Origin: Topomyia yanbarensis
Lineage: Eukaryota; Arthropoda; Insecta; Diptera; Culicidae
DNA length: 64,000 bases
Reading direction: 5' to 3'
NCBI RefSeq assembly: GCF_030247195.1
Contig: NC_080672.1
Coordinates: 351,848,413 to 351,912,412 of the forward strand
The notes under the pieces are model-generated. The model ran no database searches. It was not told where the DNA came from and saw only the letters and a program-made list of their open reading frames with translations. Made by a program: the position numbers and the translations under genes. This document shows, one piece after another, positions 1-11,695 of this stretch. How positions within the stretch are numbered: the stretch's first letter is position 1; each line of letters opens with the position of its first letter.

Positions 1-2550
1 ACTAAAAAACCTCGTCCAAGTACATCCAACTATAATGGATTGATGACAAATCAAAACAAAAATCTTTCAATTCAAGAAAGCAAATATTACATAACGCCTA
101 AATCGATCAATCGGCAAGCTCGCTGAAGCAACTTATCCTCCAAATCTTCTTGAAGCAGAAGCTTGAACCTGGATCGAACACTGCATTGGAAAAAATCAAA
201 CAATACATACCATGAAAGGAGAAAAGAGAAAAAAAAAAACAATGCGAAATTCCTAAATGGGAAAATTTTGGACAAGGCCAAATTTTTTTGTGCATGAGAA
301 CATAAGACCTAACATAAAGTATGGTTTTTTGGTGTTTCGGATACTCCTCATCAGTAACTAACACCAACTTAATGCTAGGTAGATAAGTCGAAACACTAGA
401 CAGTTAGACACTAAAATCCAAAAAGTCACACACGTCTTGTATGAATGCTATTAAACTGGCTTATACCGAGTGATGTCTCGATACTACTCCGAAACACTTA
501 AAAACCATACTTTAAAAGCAAACAACTTTTCTTTCAGGTTAATAATTTAACATGTGTTTTGGCAAAGCATAATGATGACTCCTATTCTGTATCGTCCACA
601 TATAGCTGTAGCCTTTTTTCGTTTTGTCGATTTAGTTAGAATAAGTACGAAGCCAGCAACAGGGCCTGAAGGGTCAAGGCCCACCCAAAACTAATTTTTT
701 TTATGCTAACAGAATATACCAAACTATCCAGAGTTTGGTGTTCCTAAAACTCGTGGCGAAATTATTTTTATTGGAACGTGGCTTTACAGTTTACAACCAA
801 AGTTTGTATAAACATGTTTCTTCACAACGCTTTAGTATAAATCCAAAATCCCTGGTAATTTTTGGTTTTGTGCTGTTCCGCAGTTCGCATCGTTTGAGAA
901 CTTCGATGGTCAAAAACTTGTTCAAAGTCCCAAGAAAGGTGTTTGTTCAAGAATTGTCCTCAGGAATTTTTTTGTTTTTCAAGACTTTTTTATTACTACC
1001 AAGCTATCAAATTTTTTTTGTAGTTTTGCTTTGACATCAGACCACGACTTTTCGTGCATTTTTCTAACATCTAACTTCAAAATAATTTTTTTGATTTCTG
1101 AAAAAGTTCTCAGGGCGACATCCTATTTCCAATAATTTTCATAAAATTATTTTAAATAAAATGTTGATAAAAGAAAACTTGCAAGAATAGTAAGTGTGTA
1201 GATTTTCTTAAACACAAAATAAATTTTTGGTAAACGAAGATGGTTTGATTCATTTTATTCGATTTTTCGGATTATTAATCATATTCGTGGTAATAAATTT
1301 TATTCATTTTATGGGGCCTTTCAAATGTCAAACAAAAGAAATAAGATATTTTTCATGAAAATATCAGAAACAAACCCTTCATCGTTATTTCAATAAAGTT
1401 TTGCTCTTTTTTGCTTATGTCGCTAATCAATCGAGGCGTATGTAACCGACCTATTATAACCCAACCTATTTTTCATGTTCAATATTTTATTGTTGTACCC
1501 AAAGTAGCTGATAAAATAAGGAACGGCTGGTGAAAATTCTTCAATCTTCGGTTAATTAGTTCCTGAGGTATCGTGATTACCGCGAAGGAAATGTTCAAAA
1601 AAATACAATTTCGAAATAGTAGAGCAAACCGGTCGGTATAAGCGCCGTCTTCGAGTGGTCAACAGGTAGCGGTCTATAAATACTATTTGATCTATTAAAA
1701 ACAAAATATAACGAAAATAAGGCATTGCTCAGTAAGAAGTTCTTAGGTTCGATATCGCAACCAAATTAAAATGAAAATTATCCAACTCTTTTTATTTAGA
1801 CTTTATTTGAGTGATTTCATGATTTTTCACTAAATAACGTTAATAAATTATCAACGATGGTAATATACCTAGTTGATTTTTTTTTGTTGAAAATGATTAT
1901 TTTTTGGGTGTATTAAGGATCTATCATTGAGGAAGTTTGACCTCCAGTATGAATGTTTGTGATGCATATCGATATACAGATGTGAAATTCGTGTTGTTAT
2001 GCAAAATAGTTATGGATTATTTTTTTCATAAGAACTCAAATATAGTTTAAAGGTTGCCCTTCTTGGTACTTTTTGACCATTGTGCAGATTATTACAAACT
2101 AAATTAGCACAAAAAACAAAGCTCTATGCAATGAACAACAAGTATAACTTTTTTTGATATATTTTATCAAAATAAAACTTTATAATTCAATGTAACTGTG
2201 AAAGTATCAAGATATTCAAATGACTTTTGCTGGTGGATCAGGTTGGAATTTTAATGATAAAATGGCAAAAATTTATATTTTCTGCTTATATTTTCCGGTT
2301 AGGATATTTATCGTACAAACAACTTTTAGCACTCTGAAGATTATGTTTCTAAATTAGTTTTCGGTTTAAGATGGTACTCCCATTTTTGGAAATCCCTAGC
2401 TTAACACAATAGTAAACATTATTTTTTCTTCTACAACCTCATATTGTAGTAAATTTGGGATCTGAAATTTTCTAGAATTAATCTAAGTGATAAAAATGAA
2501 CTGCATGGAGAAAACGTCAAACACTGACTTTATGGTACCCCTACCAATAT
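1..2550. other. AT-rich intergenic DNA, no gene seen
   Basis: The only open frames are short and of low complexity, with no recognisable domain, splice pattern or promoter next to them. A weak tRNA-like stretch lies at about 1640-1765 (GGTTCGATATC resembles a polymerase III B box), possibly a decayed SINE. A CAGGGCC motif near 665 resembles a hAT end, but I found no partner for it. Confidence 0.5.
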
Positions 2551-2925
2551 TTTTTTGCCTTTCTCATATAGAAAGGTTATGCAATCACTCTGAAAAACGT
2601 CAACCTAATCCCGGCCCGGAGGGCCGAGTGTCATATCCCATTCGACTCAGTTCGTCGAGATCGGAAAAAGTCTGTATGTGTGTGTATGTGTGTATGTTTC
2701 TGCCAACACTGTTTGTGAAAGTTTGGTTTGTTTTCCGCGCTCCTCAATTTTTGTTTATATCATTGTGGTTTGTTGCCTCGATATCCTGCAAAACCGTTCA
2801 AACTTGATATCCAGCCTCCGTGTTCACTTGCCGAATGACGGTGTTTTGCTCACACGCAGGGTGGGACCGCAAAATCAGGGTGTTCTGGGCAAGCTGAGGC
2901 AGTTTGCTGATTTGCCACAACCGCC

Positions 2926-3000
2926 ATACCACCGCTACACCGCCACCTCGCCACTCCGTCACCTCGCCACTCCGCCATCTCGCCACTCCACCGCCATCAC
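2926..3000 (+). repeat. CGCCAC-rich short tandem repeat in the LINE 5' UTR
   Basis: Imperfect units of about 16-19 bp such as CGCCACTCCGCCATCT and CGCCACTCCGTCACCT lie in the 5' UTR of the LINE. Variable 5' repeats are common in non-LTR elements and can act in promoter function; that role is only inferred here. Confidence 0.6.
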
Positions 3001-3384
3001 TTCCACTCGCAGTTTACAAAAGTGTCACCATCTGAACAAATTGTCTACATGACACACGACCAAATACCGCCCATCAATTTGCTAGTTCATCATCCAGCAG
3101 AGGTAAACATCATCGCCGCTGCTGTGTTTTATTTCTGCCAACCGAAAGAACATATACATCCATCAGTTGTCCTCCGCCTTCCTGAACTCCAGGTGCCAGA
3201 ACGAGAAAGGTGAGAAGTAATTTCGTAGTTGTTTTGGTTAGTACTTTCTTGCGCTCCTTCGATCTTGTACCTAAGTGAATTTCGTACCCAAAAACATACC
3301 TGTCATCATCTTGTAGAGTGTAAGTGGCGCCATCTGTTACTGAGCATTTCAACTAGTAACCCTTACACTACCGCATATCGTAAA

Positions 3385-4209
3385 ATGCCTGGATTTTGTG
3401 AGAGTTGTACTGATAAATTTGCCGATGGTCGTAATGCTGTAAAATGTGGCGGTTTTTGCTCTTCGTCATTTTGCGCAAAATGCTGCGGACTAAACGACGA
3501 ATTATTTGCCGCTGTTATTAACAAGTCTAACTTATTTTGGATGTGTAACACCTGCAAAAATATCATGGACAAGGCACGTTTTCGTAACGCATTAGTGTCC
3601 GTTGAGTCCGCAAACCAAATGGTGATCGAGGAGCTTAAAAATTCCATTCGCAACGACATACTGGAGGAATTAAAGGTAGAAATTCGGACCAACTTCAAAA
3701 CGTTGATAGACGCTGTACCAAAAACGCCGATTCCTGGACCGCGACAATTTTCCTTTAATTCTGCTAAAAGAAAGAGAGACAACGATGATACAGGCTCCAA
3801 TCCTTCTAAGCTGCTACGTGGTACTGATGCCGCCAACTCATTGACACCATCTATCGCTGTGAATCGTGAAGATAAAAAGTTTTGGTTGTACCTGTCAGGA
3901 ATTTCGCCCGATGTCCCTGATGAAAGCGTCACCAAGCTAGCTGCGGAAAAACTCGGAAATTCGAACATCACTGTCGTCAAGTTGGTCCCTCGTGGCAGAG
4001 ATCCTAGAACGCTGAATTTTGTCTCCTACAAAGTTGGCATGCCCACGGATCTCAAAGAAAAGGCTATGACGGCATCTACATGGCCAGTTGGCATTGCTTA
4101 TCGTGAGTTTGAAGAGAAGTCGGATTCCAGAAAGGTTTTTTGGAAACCGAATGCGCCCGACTCAGCAACAATGACTACTTCCACTGCTCTTCGCCCTCCT
4201 CCCAACTAG
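3385..4209 (+). CDS. LINE ORF1 protein with PHD-like zinc finger
   Basis: The product is 274 residues. The start is the ATG at 3385, because the open frame upstream has no other ATG and the cysteine-rich domain begins right after it. Residues 5-57 hold a PHD/RING-like cluster (Cys 5, 8, 21, 25, 30, 33, 54, 57), with Cys30 where PHD fingers usually have His. Residues about 68-110 are charged and heptad-like, a possible coiled coil. KRKR at 128-131 is a likely nuclear signal. Residues about 166-257 form a second domain ending in TWPVGIAYREF. That domain recurs in the minus-strand fragment at 18.1-18.8 kb, so it is a family trait. ORF1 proteins of CR1-type elements bind element RNA in the ribonucleoprotein. 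ORF1 overlaps the open frame of ORF2 by about 70 bp in a different frame. Confidence 0.85.
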   Translation: MPGFCESCTDKFADGRNAVKCGGFCSSSFCAKCCGLNDELFAAVINKSNLFWMCNTCKNIMDKARFRNALVSVESANQMVIEELKNSIRNDILEELKVEIRTNFKTLIDAVPKTPIPGPRQFSFNSAKRKRDNDDTGSNPSKLLRGTDAANSLTPSIAVNREDKKFWLYLSGISPDVPDESVTKLAAEKLGNSNITVVKLVPRGRDPRTLNFVSYKVGMPTDLKEKAMTASTWPVGIAYREFEEKSDSRKVFWKPNAPDSATMTTSTALRPPPN

Positions 4210-7127
4210 TTACATCGCCTGTTTCACATCCTGTATCGCCTTTTCCCGAAGTTACCGCACATTCCGAGCAGTTTATTTCCGTTTACTACCAGAACGTGCG
4301 AGGAATGAGAACGAAAACACAAGAATTCCATTTAGCGCTTTCTTCTAGTGACTACGACGTCATTGTCCTTACGGAAACCTGACTGCGCGAAGACATATTA
4401 AACGCTGAGCTCTCGTCAAACTACGTAATATATCGCTGCGACCGCAACTCAACAACCAGTCATCTGCGTCGAGGCGGTGGCGTCCTAATAGCGGTAAAGA
4501 ACAACCTCGTAGGCTCGCAGCTAAGCTTATCTGGAAATGAACGCTTGGAGCAAATAGCCGTGCGTATCGCCCTCCCGAATCAATCTGTATATATTAGCTG
4601 TGTTTATCTCAGGCCAAATAGTGATCCGGATTTGCATCACGCGCACGCTAATGCCGTTCAAACAATTCTAGACAATGCTGGCAGCACCGACACTGTTCTC
4701 GTCTTTGGAGACTACAATCTTCCACGCCTTCAGTGGTCGCTCGATAATGATCTAAAATGTTACCTACCTATTAATGCCTCTTCGGAACAAGAAATAGCTG
4801 TAACGGAGTCTATGGTTGCAGGCGGTCTGTACCAGATCTGCTCATTGACGAATGTGAACGGGAGGATCCTCGATCTTGCATTCGTAAACAACACGGATAT
4901 CGTAGAGCTGCTTGAACCTCCGACTGCTATTCTCAAAGTCGATCCTCACCACAAACCGTTTGTCCTGCGGCTAGATGTACGTACCAACACTGGAGATGAT
5001 TCATTTCATTCGATTGACGAGCTTGATTTTGACTTTAACCGTTGCAACTTTGACGAAATCTCCGCACTGATTGCCACTGTCGACTGGACCGATTTAATGT
5101 GTTGTAATGAGCTTGACGAAGCAGTCGCGCTATTTTATGGCAAAGTATATGACATACTCCGCCTAAAGGTTCCACTGAAACGAGTCAACAGGAGGGTGGA
5201 TTTCAAATTTCCATGGTGGAACGCTGAGATTCGCCGTTTGCGTAATGCACTGCGAAAACAACGTAAGCGGTATTTCCGCCATAAGTCAGAAGAAAACAAA
5301 GTTACTCTTCGACGGATAGAGCTGCAATACGAAACGGCCCGGAATTCCGCTTTTCGTGAGTATTTGAATCATGTGCAAAATAGCCTTCGCGATAACCCCG
5401 CAACATTTTGGAAATTCGTTAGCAGCAGAAAACGATCTGGTAGTACTCCCACTGACGTTTTCCTTGGAAACGCAAGCGCGCAATCTCCAGCTGATACCGT
5501 AAATTTGTTTGCTGATTTCTTTCGCGGAGTGTTTAGAAGCGACTATACCGTCCCTTCGGAAGAGTATTTGGAAACATTATCATCGTACAACATAAATCTC
5601 CCCCGTCCCACTGTAAGCCGAGCTGACGTCTTGAAGGCTCTGACTGCTGTTGATTCGTCGAAAGGGCCTGGCCCCGATCATCTCTCGCCCCAATTTATAA
5701 AAAGCTGCGCCCATGTGCTGTCTCTTCCGGTGTGTATCATTTTCAATCGCTCTCTCGCTGAAGGCATTTTTCCTATCGCCTGGAAAGAAGCTGCTATCGT
5801 TCCCATTCACAAGGCTGGAAATATTCACAACGTCGAAAATTACAGAGGTATCTCATTATTAAACTGTCTCTCCAAAGTTCTCGAAAAGCTGGTCTACAAC
5901 GTCACGTATGCAGCTGCATCCCACATTATCTCGGAGTATCAACACGGGTTTGTCACAAAACGATCAACAACTTCTAACCTGATAGCCTACACTTCTAAGT
6001 TGTTTCCCGCCGTCGAGAAGCGTCATCAGGTGGACGCAATTTACGTCGATTTCTCAAAAGCTTTTGACAAAGTACCGCACAACATCGCAATCTTGAAATT
6101 AAAGCGTTTGGGATTTCCCACCTGGCTGACTAACTGGTTGCAGTCGTATCTTTCCGATCGCTCGGCATTCGTGAGTATAAAAAACACGCGTTCAGGCACA
6201 TTCAGAACACCCACGGGTGTCCCGCAAGGCAGTTATCTGGGCCCGCTTATTTTTATTCTGTTTATTAACGATATTTGTAGTCGGATCAAGTCTGGGAAAT
6301 TGCTGTACGCGGACGATCTCAAAATCTTCCGAACTATCGCTTCTGCACTTGACGCCGTAGTGCTTCAAGAAGATATCTGTACTATTCAAGAATGGTGCAC
6401 GCTTAACGGAATGGAAGTCAACGTTAATAAATGCAAAGTAATCAGTTTCGGACGCTTGCTTACTCCAGGACGTTATGAATACAGCCTAAAAGGTAGAACA
6501 ATTGAAAGCGTCGACTCGATCCGTGACTTGGGAGTGCTCTTCGATAGGAAGTTGAGCTTTTCCGACCATATCACCGCGACAACTGCTAAGGCTTTCGGAA
6601 TGCTGGGCTTCTTAAAGCGGAACACGGCGGACTTCGATGATTTCTACGCACTAAAAGCACTCTACTGTGCCCTGATCAGAAGTGTTCTGGAGTATGCTGT
6701 GCAAGTGTGGGCACCATACCATGCCGTTCAAATTGACCGACTAGAGCGTATACAAAGATGTTTTGTGCGATTCGCCCTCAGGAAACTTCCATGGAATGAT
6801 CCAGTTGTGTTGCCTCCTTATGCCGATAGATGTATGCTACTCGGTCTGCAGACTCTGGCGACTCGCCGTATCTTCCTGCAAAGAGTTTTTGTTTTCGACT
6901 TGCTGTCAGGTAATATCGACAGTCCCGATCTTCTCTCGGGCGTTAATTTGTATGCGCCTCCTCGTGTTCTCCGTAACCCCACTCTGTTGTGGATCCCTAG
7001 ACACCGTACTTCATATGGACAAAATAATCCACTGGAAAGATGTTGCCGCAGATTTAACGAAGCTTCTTCAGTGTATGATTTTAACATTTCCAAGCATAGA
7101 TATAAGATATTAATAAGAAATATATAG
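4140..7127 (+). pseudogene. LINE ORF2: AP endonuclease plus reverse transcriptase, one nonsense codon
   Basis: The frame is open from 4140 to the stop at 7127 except for a TGA at 4380-4382, in a context where related proteins usually have Trp after VLTET. The remaining 860-codon frame starts at an ATG at about 4545. The endonuclease domain lies at about 4260-4980: QNVRG, VLTET, the GDYN metal-site motif, and DPHHKP in place of the usual SDHxP. The reverse transcriptase lies at about 5640-6420: KGPGPD, the NYRGISLL block, the VDFSKAFDKVPH catalytic block, GVPQGSYLGP, and YADD at 6306-6317. There is no RNase H domain. The true initiation codon is unclear; translation could follow ORF1 by reinitiation, since the frames overlap at 4140-4209. 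Read-through or reversion would be needed for a full EN-RT protein. Confidence 0.9.
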
Positions 7128-7164
7128 TTTTAAAATGCGTCTGTACGGTGTATACCGAAGATAA

Positions 7165-7235
7165 GGAAATAAATAAATGTGTGTATGTATGTATGTGTAT
7201 GTGTGTGTGTATGTATGTGCGTATGTGTCAAATAA
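7165..7235 (+). repeat. TGTATG microsatellite at the LINE 3' junction
   Basis: Alternating TGTG and TATG units follow the AAATAAATAAAT tail directly and match the microsatellite left of the LINE near 2675-2697. Confidence 0.8.
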
Positions 7236-7530
7236 TGTCACTCATTTTTCTCAGAGATGGCTGGATCGATTTGCCCAAACTTAGTCTCAAATGAAAGGTG
7301 CAACCTTTCTATCAGCTGCTATTGAATTTTGGATCGATCGGAATTCTGGTTCCGGAATTAGGGGTTTCAGAGTGCGGCCACACAGAAATTTCTCATATAA
7401 ACTATAGGAAAAATTAAAAATAGAATTTTTATTTTTGATGCTAAATGTGTTCAAGGTGCATGAAACGTCGAGATTTGATGCAAACTCGAAAAAAAATTTG
7501 ATGACGATTCACTTTTTTGGATTTTGGCAC

Positions 7531-8140
7531 ATTTTTGCCTTTCTCATATAGAAAGGTTATGCAATCACTCTGAAAAACGTCAACCTAATCCCGGCCAAAT
7601 TTTTTTTTCGACTCGCATAAGGTTTCTGGATTTTAACAGAAGCGTAGTTGATGGTTTACGGATAGGGGTTACACCCCCCGTCTACTGTTCACTCCCCTCC
7701 TTTAAAAATCTCCTTAAATCACCCCTCAGACCACCACCCCATCCAGCCCTCATACCCCTCCCTTTCAACCCCATCATCTTTAAACCACCACTATATCACA
7801 AAGCATACCAATTTAAGCTGGGGAGTCGTTCGTTCATGGGACTTTCGCCCTCCTTACACACCCACCCCCGCATGACAAAATGAGTTAGCAAGCAGATAAC
7901 ATTGATATAATGCTGATTTGGCTAATGGAGTATGATATTTTTTTGTTTCAAGTGTTTCACCGTCGACACGTAGCTCATCAAGTTCGTGGCTGGCATGCCA
8001 TTGTGTATAAATGCAAAGTGTACTAAGAATGTAATGGACATTTCCACAATTATGTTGAACATAAAAAGCCTCCGTGCCATAGTTTAGAGAAATGAGAAAG
8101 GCACAATTGCACCGCTAGGTGGATTAAAACAGGTTTTTTA
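7531..8140 (+). repeat. GCCTTTCTC dispersed repeat, copy B
   Basis: It begins ATTTTTGCCTTTCTCATATA and ends in ATGAGAAAGGCACAATTGCA followed by CCGCTAGGTGGATTAAAACAGG. Both ends therefore carry GCCTTTCTCAT in inverted orientation. The middle (7660-7870) is strikingly C-rich and G-poor on the plus strand. The same right-end sequence appears inverted at 39243, which supports a family with two defined termini. Confidence 0.7.
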
Positions 8141-8182
8141 TTTCGATTATAGAGGTTTTAACCATAAGATCATTCGCCTCTT

Positions 8183-8296
8183 GGGGTTAGAAAAATCACT
8201 TGTGAAAAATTTCTAACCCTATGTGCGGGGACGGGACTCGAACGCAGGTGCGCTGCGTACATGGCAATCGATTTACCAACTGCGCTACGCCCACCC
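8183..8296 (-). mobile_element. tRNA-derived SINE fragment
   Basis: On the minus strand the sequence has a good A box (TAGCGCAGTTGG) and a near B box (CGTTCGAGTCC), about the spacing of a tRNA gene, followed by an AGGGTTAGAAATTTTT tail. Related copies lie at 11.7, 46.1 and 51.0 kb. Repeat copies with decayed boxes make this a SINE rather than a working tRNA gene. Confidence 0.7.
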
Positions 8297-8542
8297 AATA
8301 TATGAATATATATATAAATTAATAGGCAAATAGTATCTTCAGCAAAGTCACTCCAAACAAACTGCTCTACAAGGTTGTAATAAAAAAACTTACTTAATCC
8401 ACTTAGCAGTGAGATGACACATTTGTTATACATATCACTGTTGGATCATTCAGTTGTTTTCAGAACTCATGCGAAGTTGGCACCAAACTATAGGTGATAT
8501 GAATACAGTTCCGCACGAATCAGAACTCGAATAAATTGAATA

Positions 8543-11403
8543 CAGTGAGGACCCATTTTCATTAGCCCCTTGGTGAATTTTAGGCTGATAAAACAGGGAC
8601 ATTGACAAAATCGGCACATATATTTTTCTTTCTTTTTAAGAAACCGACGCACAGTGGGACCAATCTAAAAAAGGTGAGACAAAACCTATTTGAGGCCTTA
8701 GATGTCATTTTAGAATCAGCATTTCTTCGTATAATATGTTCACAATATTATTCTGCAACTTTTTAAATAGAATATTTTGTTGTTGGACTAAAGTAGAGTA
8801 CCCGAGCAAAAAAATTTTTTCAAAAAATTGTTTCAGAGGGTCGATGTCTTCGACAAAGTTGTAGAATATTATGTTTTGAATAACTTCTTCTAAAATACTA
8901 CAGACATCAGACCTCAAATTTGAGGCAAAATTGTTGTTTTTTGTAAATATGATAAAAAATCAGATTTTCGATATTTTCAAGCTAAAAACCTTAATTGATT
9001 AATTTAATGTGTTCTACAAACTCTATCTTCATCAAATATCTCTGTTTTTAGGTGCACTTTTGTGCAGCCAAACTTTGGCTATTCCGATACTCTATTATTT
9101 GTAGAATAAAATTAATACTACAAAGAAACAGGGTATAGTTGGACGCATTGTTTGGGTGACCATTCATGTACGACGGTTTATAACATAAAATGTGCTTATA
9201 TTATTTTTAATTTATATACATTATTAGCTATTAACAAAATCTTATATTTTGCACGCACTTACAAGCATGTAGAACATATTGAGTTGATCAATTAAGGTTA
9301 CAATATGGAAAAGTGAAAAAAATAATATAAATTTTGAATTTAAACTGCCAAAGAACAACGATTTCGGATTAAAAAATAAATCTACAGTATGTACAAGGTA
9401 TTTTTAACAAACATGTTCGAAATTGAATATTATACAACTTTGCTGAAGTCCTCAACCATTTAAAAAAAATAGAAATGATTCAATTATATTGTGAATATTT
9501 TTCCACACACTTAGGTTCTGTCATATCTAAGGCCTCAAATAGATATTATTCTACTTTTATGAATTTGTAGAAATAATCATATTGGTTAAACTAAAGTAGA
9601 AATCCCGAACTAAAAAAATCAAATTTTGCTTAAATGGTTGAGGTCTTCAGCAAAGTTGTCAAATATTGTATTTGGAACAATTCTGTTGAAAATACCATTT
9701 ATTTATTTTTTGAGCCGAAATCGTTGTTCTTTGGCAGCTTAAATTCAAAATTTATATTATTTTTTTCACTTTTTCATATTGTAACCGTAATTGATCAACT
9801 AAATATGTGCTATATGCTTGTAAGTGCGTACAAAATGTAAGATTTTGTTAATAGCTAATAATGTATATAAATTAAAAATAATATAGACACATTTTATGTT
9901 ATAAACCGTCGTACATGAATGGTCACCCAAACAATGCGTCCAACTATATCCTGTTTCTATGTAGTATTAGTTTTATTCTACCGATAATAGAGTATCGGAA
10001 TAGCCAAAGTTTGGCTGCACAAAACTGCACCTAAAAACATAAATCTTTGATGAAAAATGTGTTGTATTTTAGCGTTACCTACAAGTTTGTAGAACATACT
10101 AAATTAATCAATTAAGGTTTTTAGCTTGGAAATATCGAAAATCTGATTTTTTATCATATTTACAAAAAACAACAATTTTGCCTCAAATTTGAGGTCTGAT
10201 GTCTGCGGTATCTTAGAAGAAATTATTCAAAACATAATATTCTACAACTTTGTCGAAGACATCGACCCTCTAAAACAATTTTTTGAAAAATTTTTTTTGC
10301 TCGGGTGCTCTACTTTAGTCCAACAACAAAATATTCTATTTAAAAAGTTGCAGAATAATATTGTGAACATATCATACGAAGAAATGCTGGCTCTAAAATG
10401 ACATCTAAGGCCTCAAATAGGTTTTGTCCCACCTTTTTTGGATTGGTCCCACTGTGCGACGCTCTTAAAATATTCTTTAGTCCCTAGATATAGCCTCATA
10501 ACCTTTCCTGACTATTTAGCATAAATTTCCTTTAAGGGGGTCTGACAGCGCAAAATTAAAAAAAAATTGCGTATTTCGGATCGCTAAGACAAGAAAAATA
10601 GTCTCAAGAAAGGATTACTCGAATTCAACTTGGTTCATCAGCTAGAGCCGATCAAAGTACCAACTATCAATGTTCGTATGAAGCTGATAAAATCGGAGGT
10701 AGATGAAATTAGGGACTGATATTATCGGGTGCTGAATATTCACTTTGCTTCTGAAACCGAACATGTTCGTACCTGAAAGCGCTGCGTCGGGAGAACGAAT
10801 GACGATGGAAACGAACCAAAAATTTCATTCATCGCAGCGGGCATGAATTGAATTTCGTTTTCTTTCAAGTTCATGCAGCGATGTCAATTTTTTTATGCTC
10901 TGGTGCTGATAAAATCGGGTCTTAATCGTAATACAAAAAAATTATAAGTTTCTACTTATTTCATGATTCAAATTTTTAAAATTTAAGAAAAACGAATTAG
11001 TTCAGCTCACTGAATGTAAAAGTAGACAATACAGTGAAGACCGAATTTTCTCAGCTTCCGATTTTGTCCACCGTCGACTGTGTCTACCTCCGGTTTTGTC
11101 AGCCTTATATGAAAATATCCGTTTGATGTGCTCTAGCAGACGAACAAAGTCAAATTTGATTAAATCCTTTCTTGAGCATATTTTTTTATCTTGAAGATGA
11201 AAAAATAAAAATTGTGCTGTAAGACCGCCTTAAAGGAAATTCATTCTAAATAATCAGAAAAGCTTTGAGGTTATATCTGGGGAATAAAGAATGATATTAT
11301 AAAAATTTCGGTTTATTGAAAAGAAATATATACCGATTTTGTCAATGTCACCGTTTGGTCACCAAAGTTTTACCAAGGGGCCAATAAAAACGGGTTGTCA
11401 CTG
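8543..11403. mobile_element. TA-flanked foldback element hosting a Transib
   Basis: Ends read CAGTGAGGACCCATTTTCAT on the left and, inverted, CAGTGACAACCCGTTTTTAT on the right, each flanked by TA (8541-8542, 11404-11405). The arms continue inward for several hundred bases: 8580-8640 and 10480-10700 match the reverse complement of 11080-11350. This suggests a Tc1/mariner-type target preference. There is no transposase frame. The left arm is interrupted by the Transib at 8650-10456. Confidence 0.7.
8650..10456. mobile_element. Non-autonomous Transib element, 1807 bp palindromic
   Basis: Both ends begin CACAGTGGGACCAATC and are flanked by the perfect 5-bp duplication CGACG (8645-8649, 10457-10461). 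Transib elements, relatives of RAG1, are known for 5-bp CGNCG-type duplications and CACAGTG-like ends. At both ends the heptamer is followed after 22 bp by ACAAAACCT, close to the RSS nonamer ACAAAAACC. Almost the whole element is an inverted repeat with its centre near 9530. There is no transposase frame, so mobility would depend on a protein supplied elsewhere. Confidence 0.88.
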
Positions 11404-11469
11404 TATTAAAAAAGTTTTAAAATGAATAGAAGAAATTAAGTTGAGTTCAATTAACAAATTGAAGAGAAT

Positions 11470-11694
11470 TACTAAATGAAATGAATAAAATGAATAAAAC
11501 GAATAAAATGAATAAAATGAACAAAACAAATAAAATGAACAAAATGAATAAAATCAATAAAATTAAAAAAATGAATATAATGAAAATATGAATAAAATGA
11601 ATAAAATTTAAAAAATGAATATAATGAAAAAATGAATAAAATGAATAAAATGGAAAAAATGAATAAAATGAATAAAATGAATAAAATTAATAGG
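11470..11694. repeat. (AATGAATAAA)n low-complexity tandem repeat
   Basis: Units such as AATGAATAAA and AATGAACAAA are repeated with substitutions. Open frames across it on the minus strand (Phe/Ile-rich) are artefacts of the repeat. Confidence 0.85.
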
Positions 11695-11695
11695 G

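Larger units (their letters stand above)
2698..7185 (+). mobile_element. CR1-type non-LTR retrotransposon, nearly full length
   Basis: The element is about 4.5 kb: a 5' UTR of about 0.7 kb, ORF1 (3385-4209), ORF2 (open from 4140, ending at 7127), a short 3' UTR and an AAATAAATAAAT tail. There is an EN-RT polyprotein, no RNase H, and a PHD-like ORF1, which fits the CR1 group (Q/T1-like elements of mosquitoes). It is inserted within a TGTATG microsatellite, so target-site duplication cannot be resolved. A single in-frame TGA in ORF2 is the only disabling change I can see, so the insertion is probably young. Confidence 0.85.
2551..7534 (+). repeat. GCCTTTCTC dispersed repeat, copy A, interrupted by a LINE
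   Basis: The left part (2551-2697) starts with TTTTTTGCCTTTCTCATATA, passes a CCGGCCCGGAGGGCCG motif, and runs into a TGTG/TATG microsatellite. The right part (about 7180-7534) resumes in the same kind of microsatellite and continues with CTCAGAGATGGCTG and TTCCGGAATTAG segments that also occur, on the other strand, in the copy near 42.7 kb. The LINE therefore sits inside the microsatellite of this repeat. I recognise the family from memory as abundant in Aedes genomes; its class is not established here. Confidence 0.7.

Noticed and set aside
8222..8296. A tRNA gene
   Set aside because: The boxes match a tRNA but the acceptor stem does not close convincingly, and related tailed copies exist; a SINE is the better reading.
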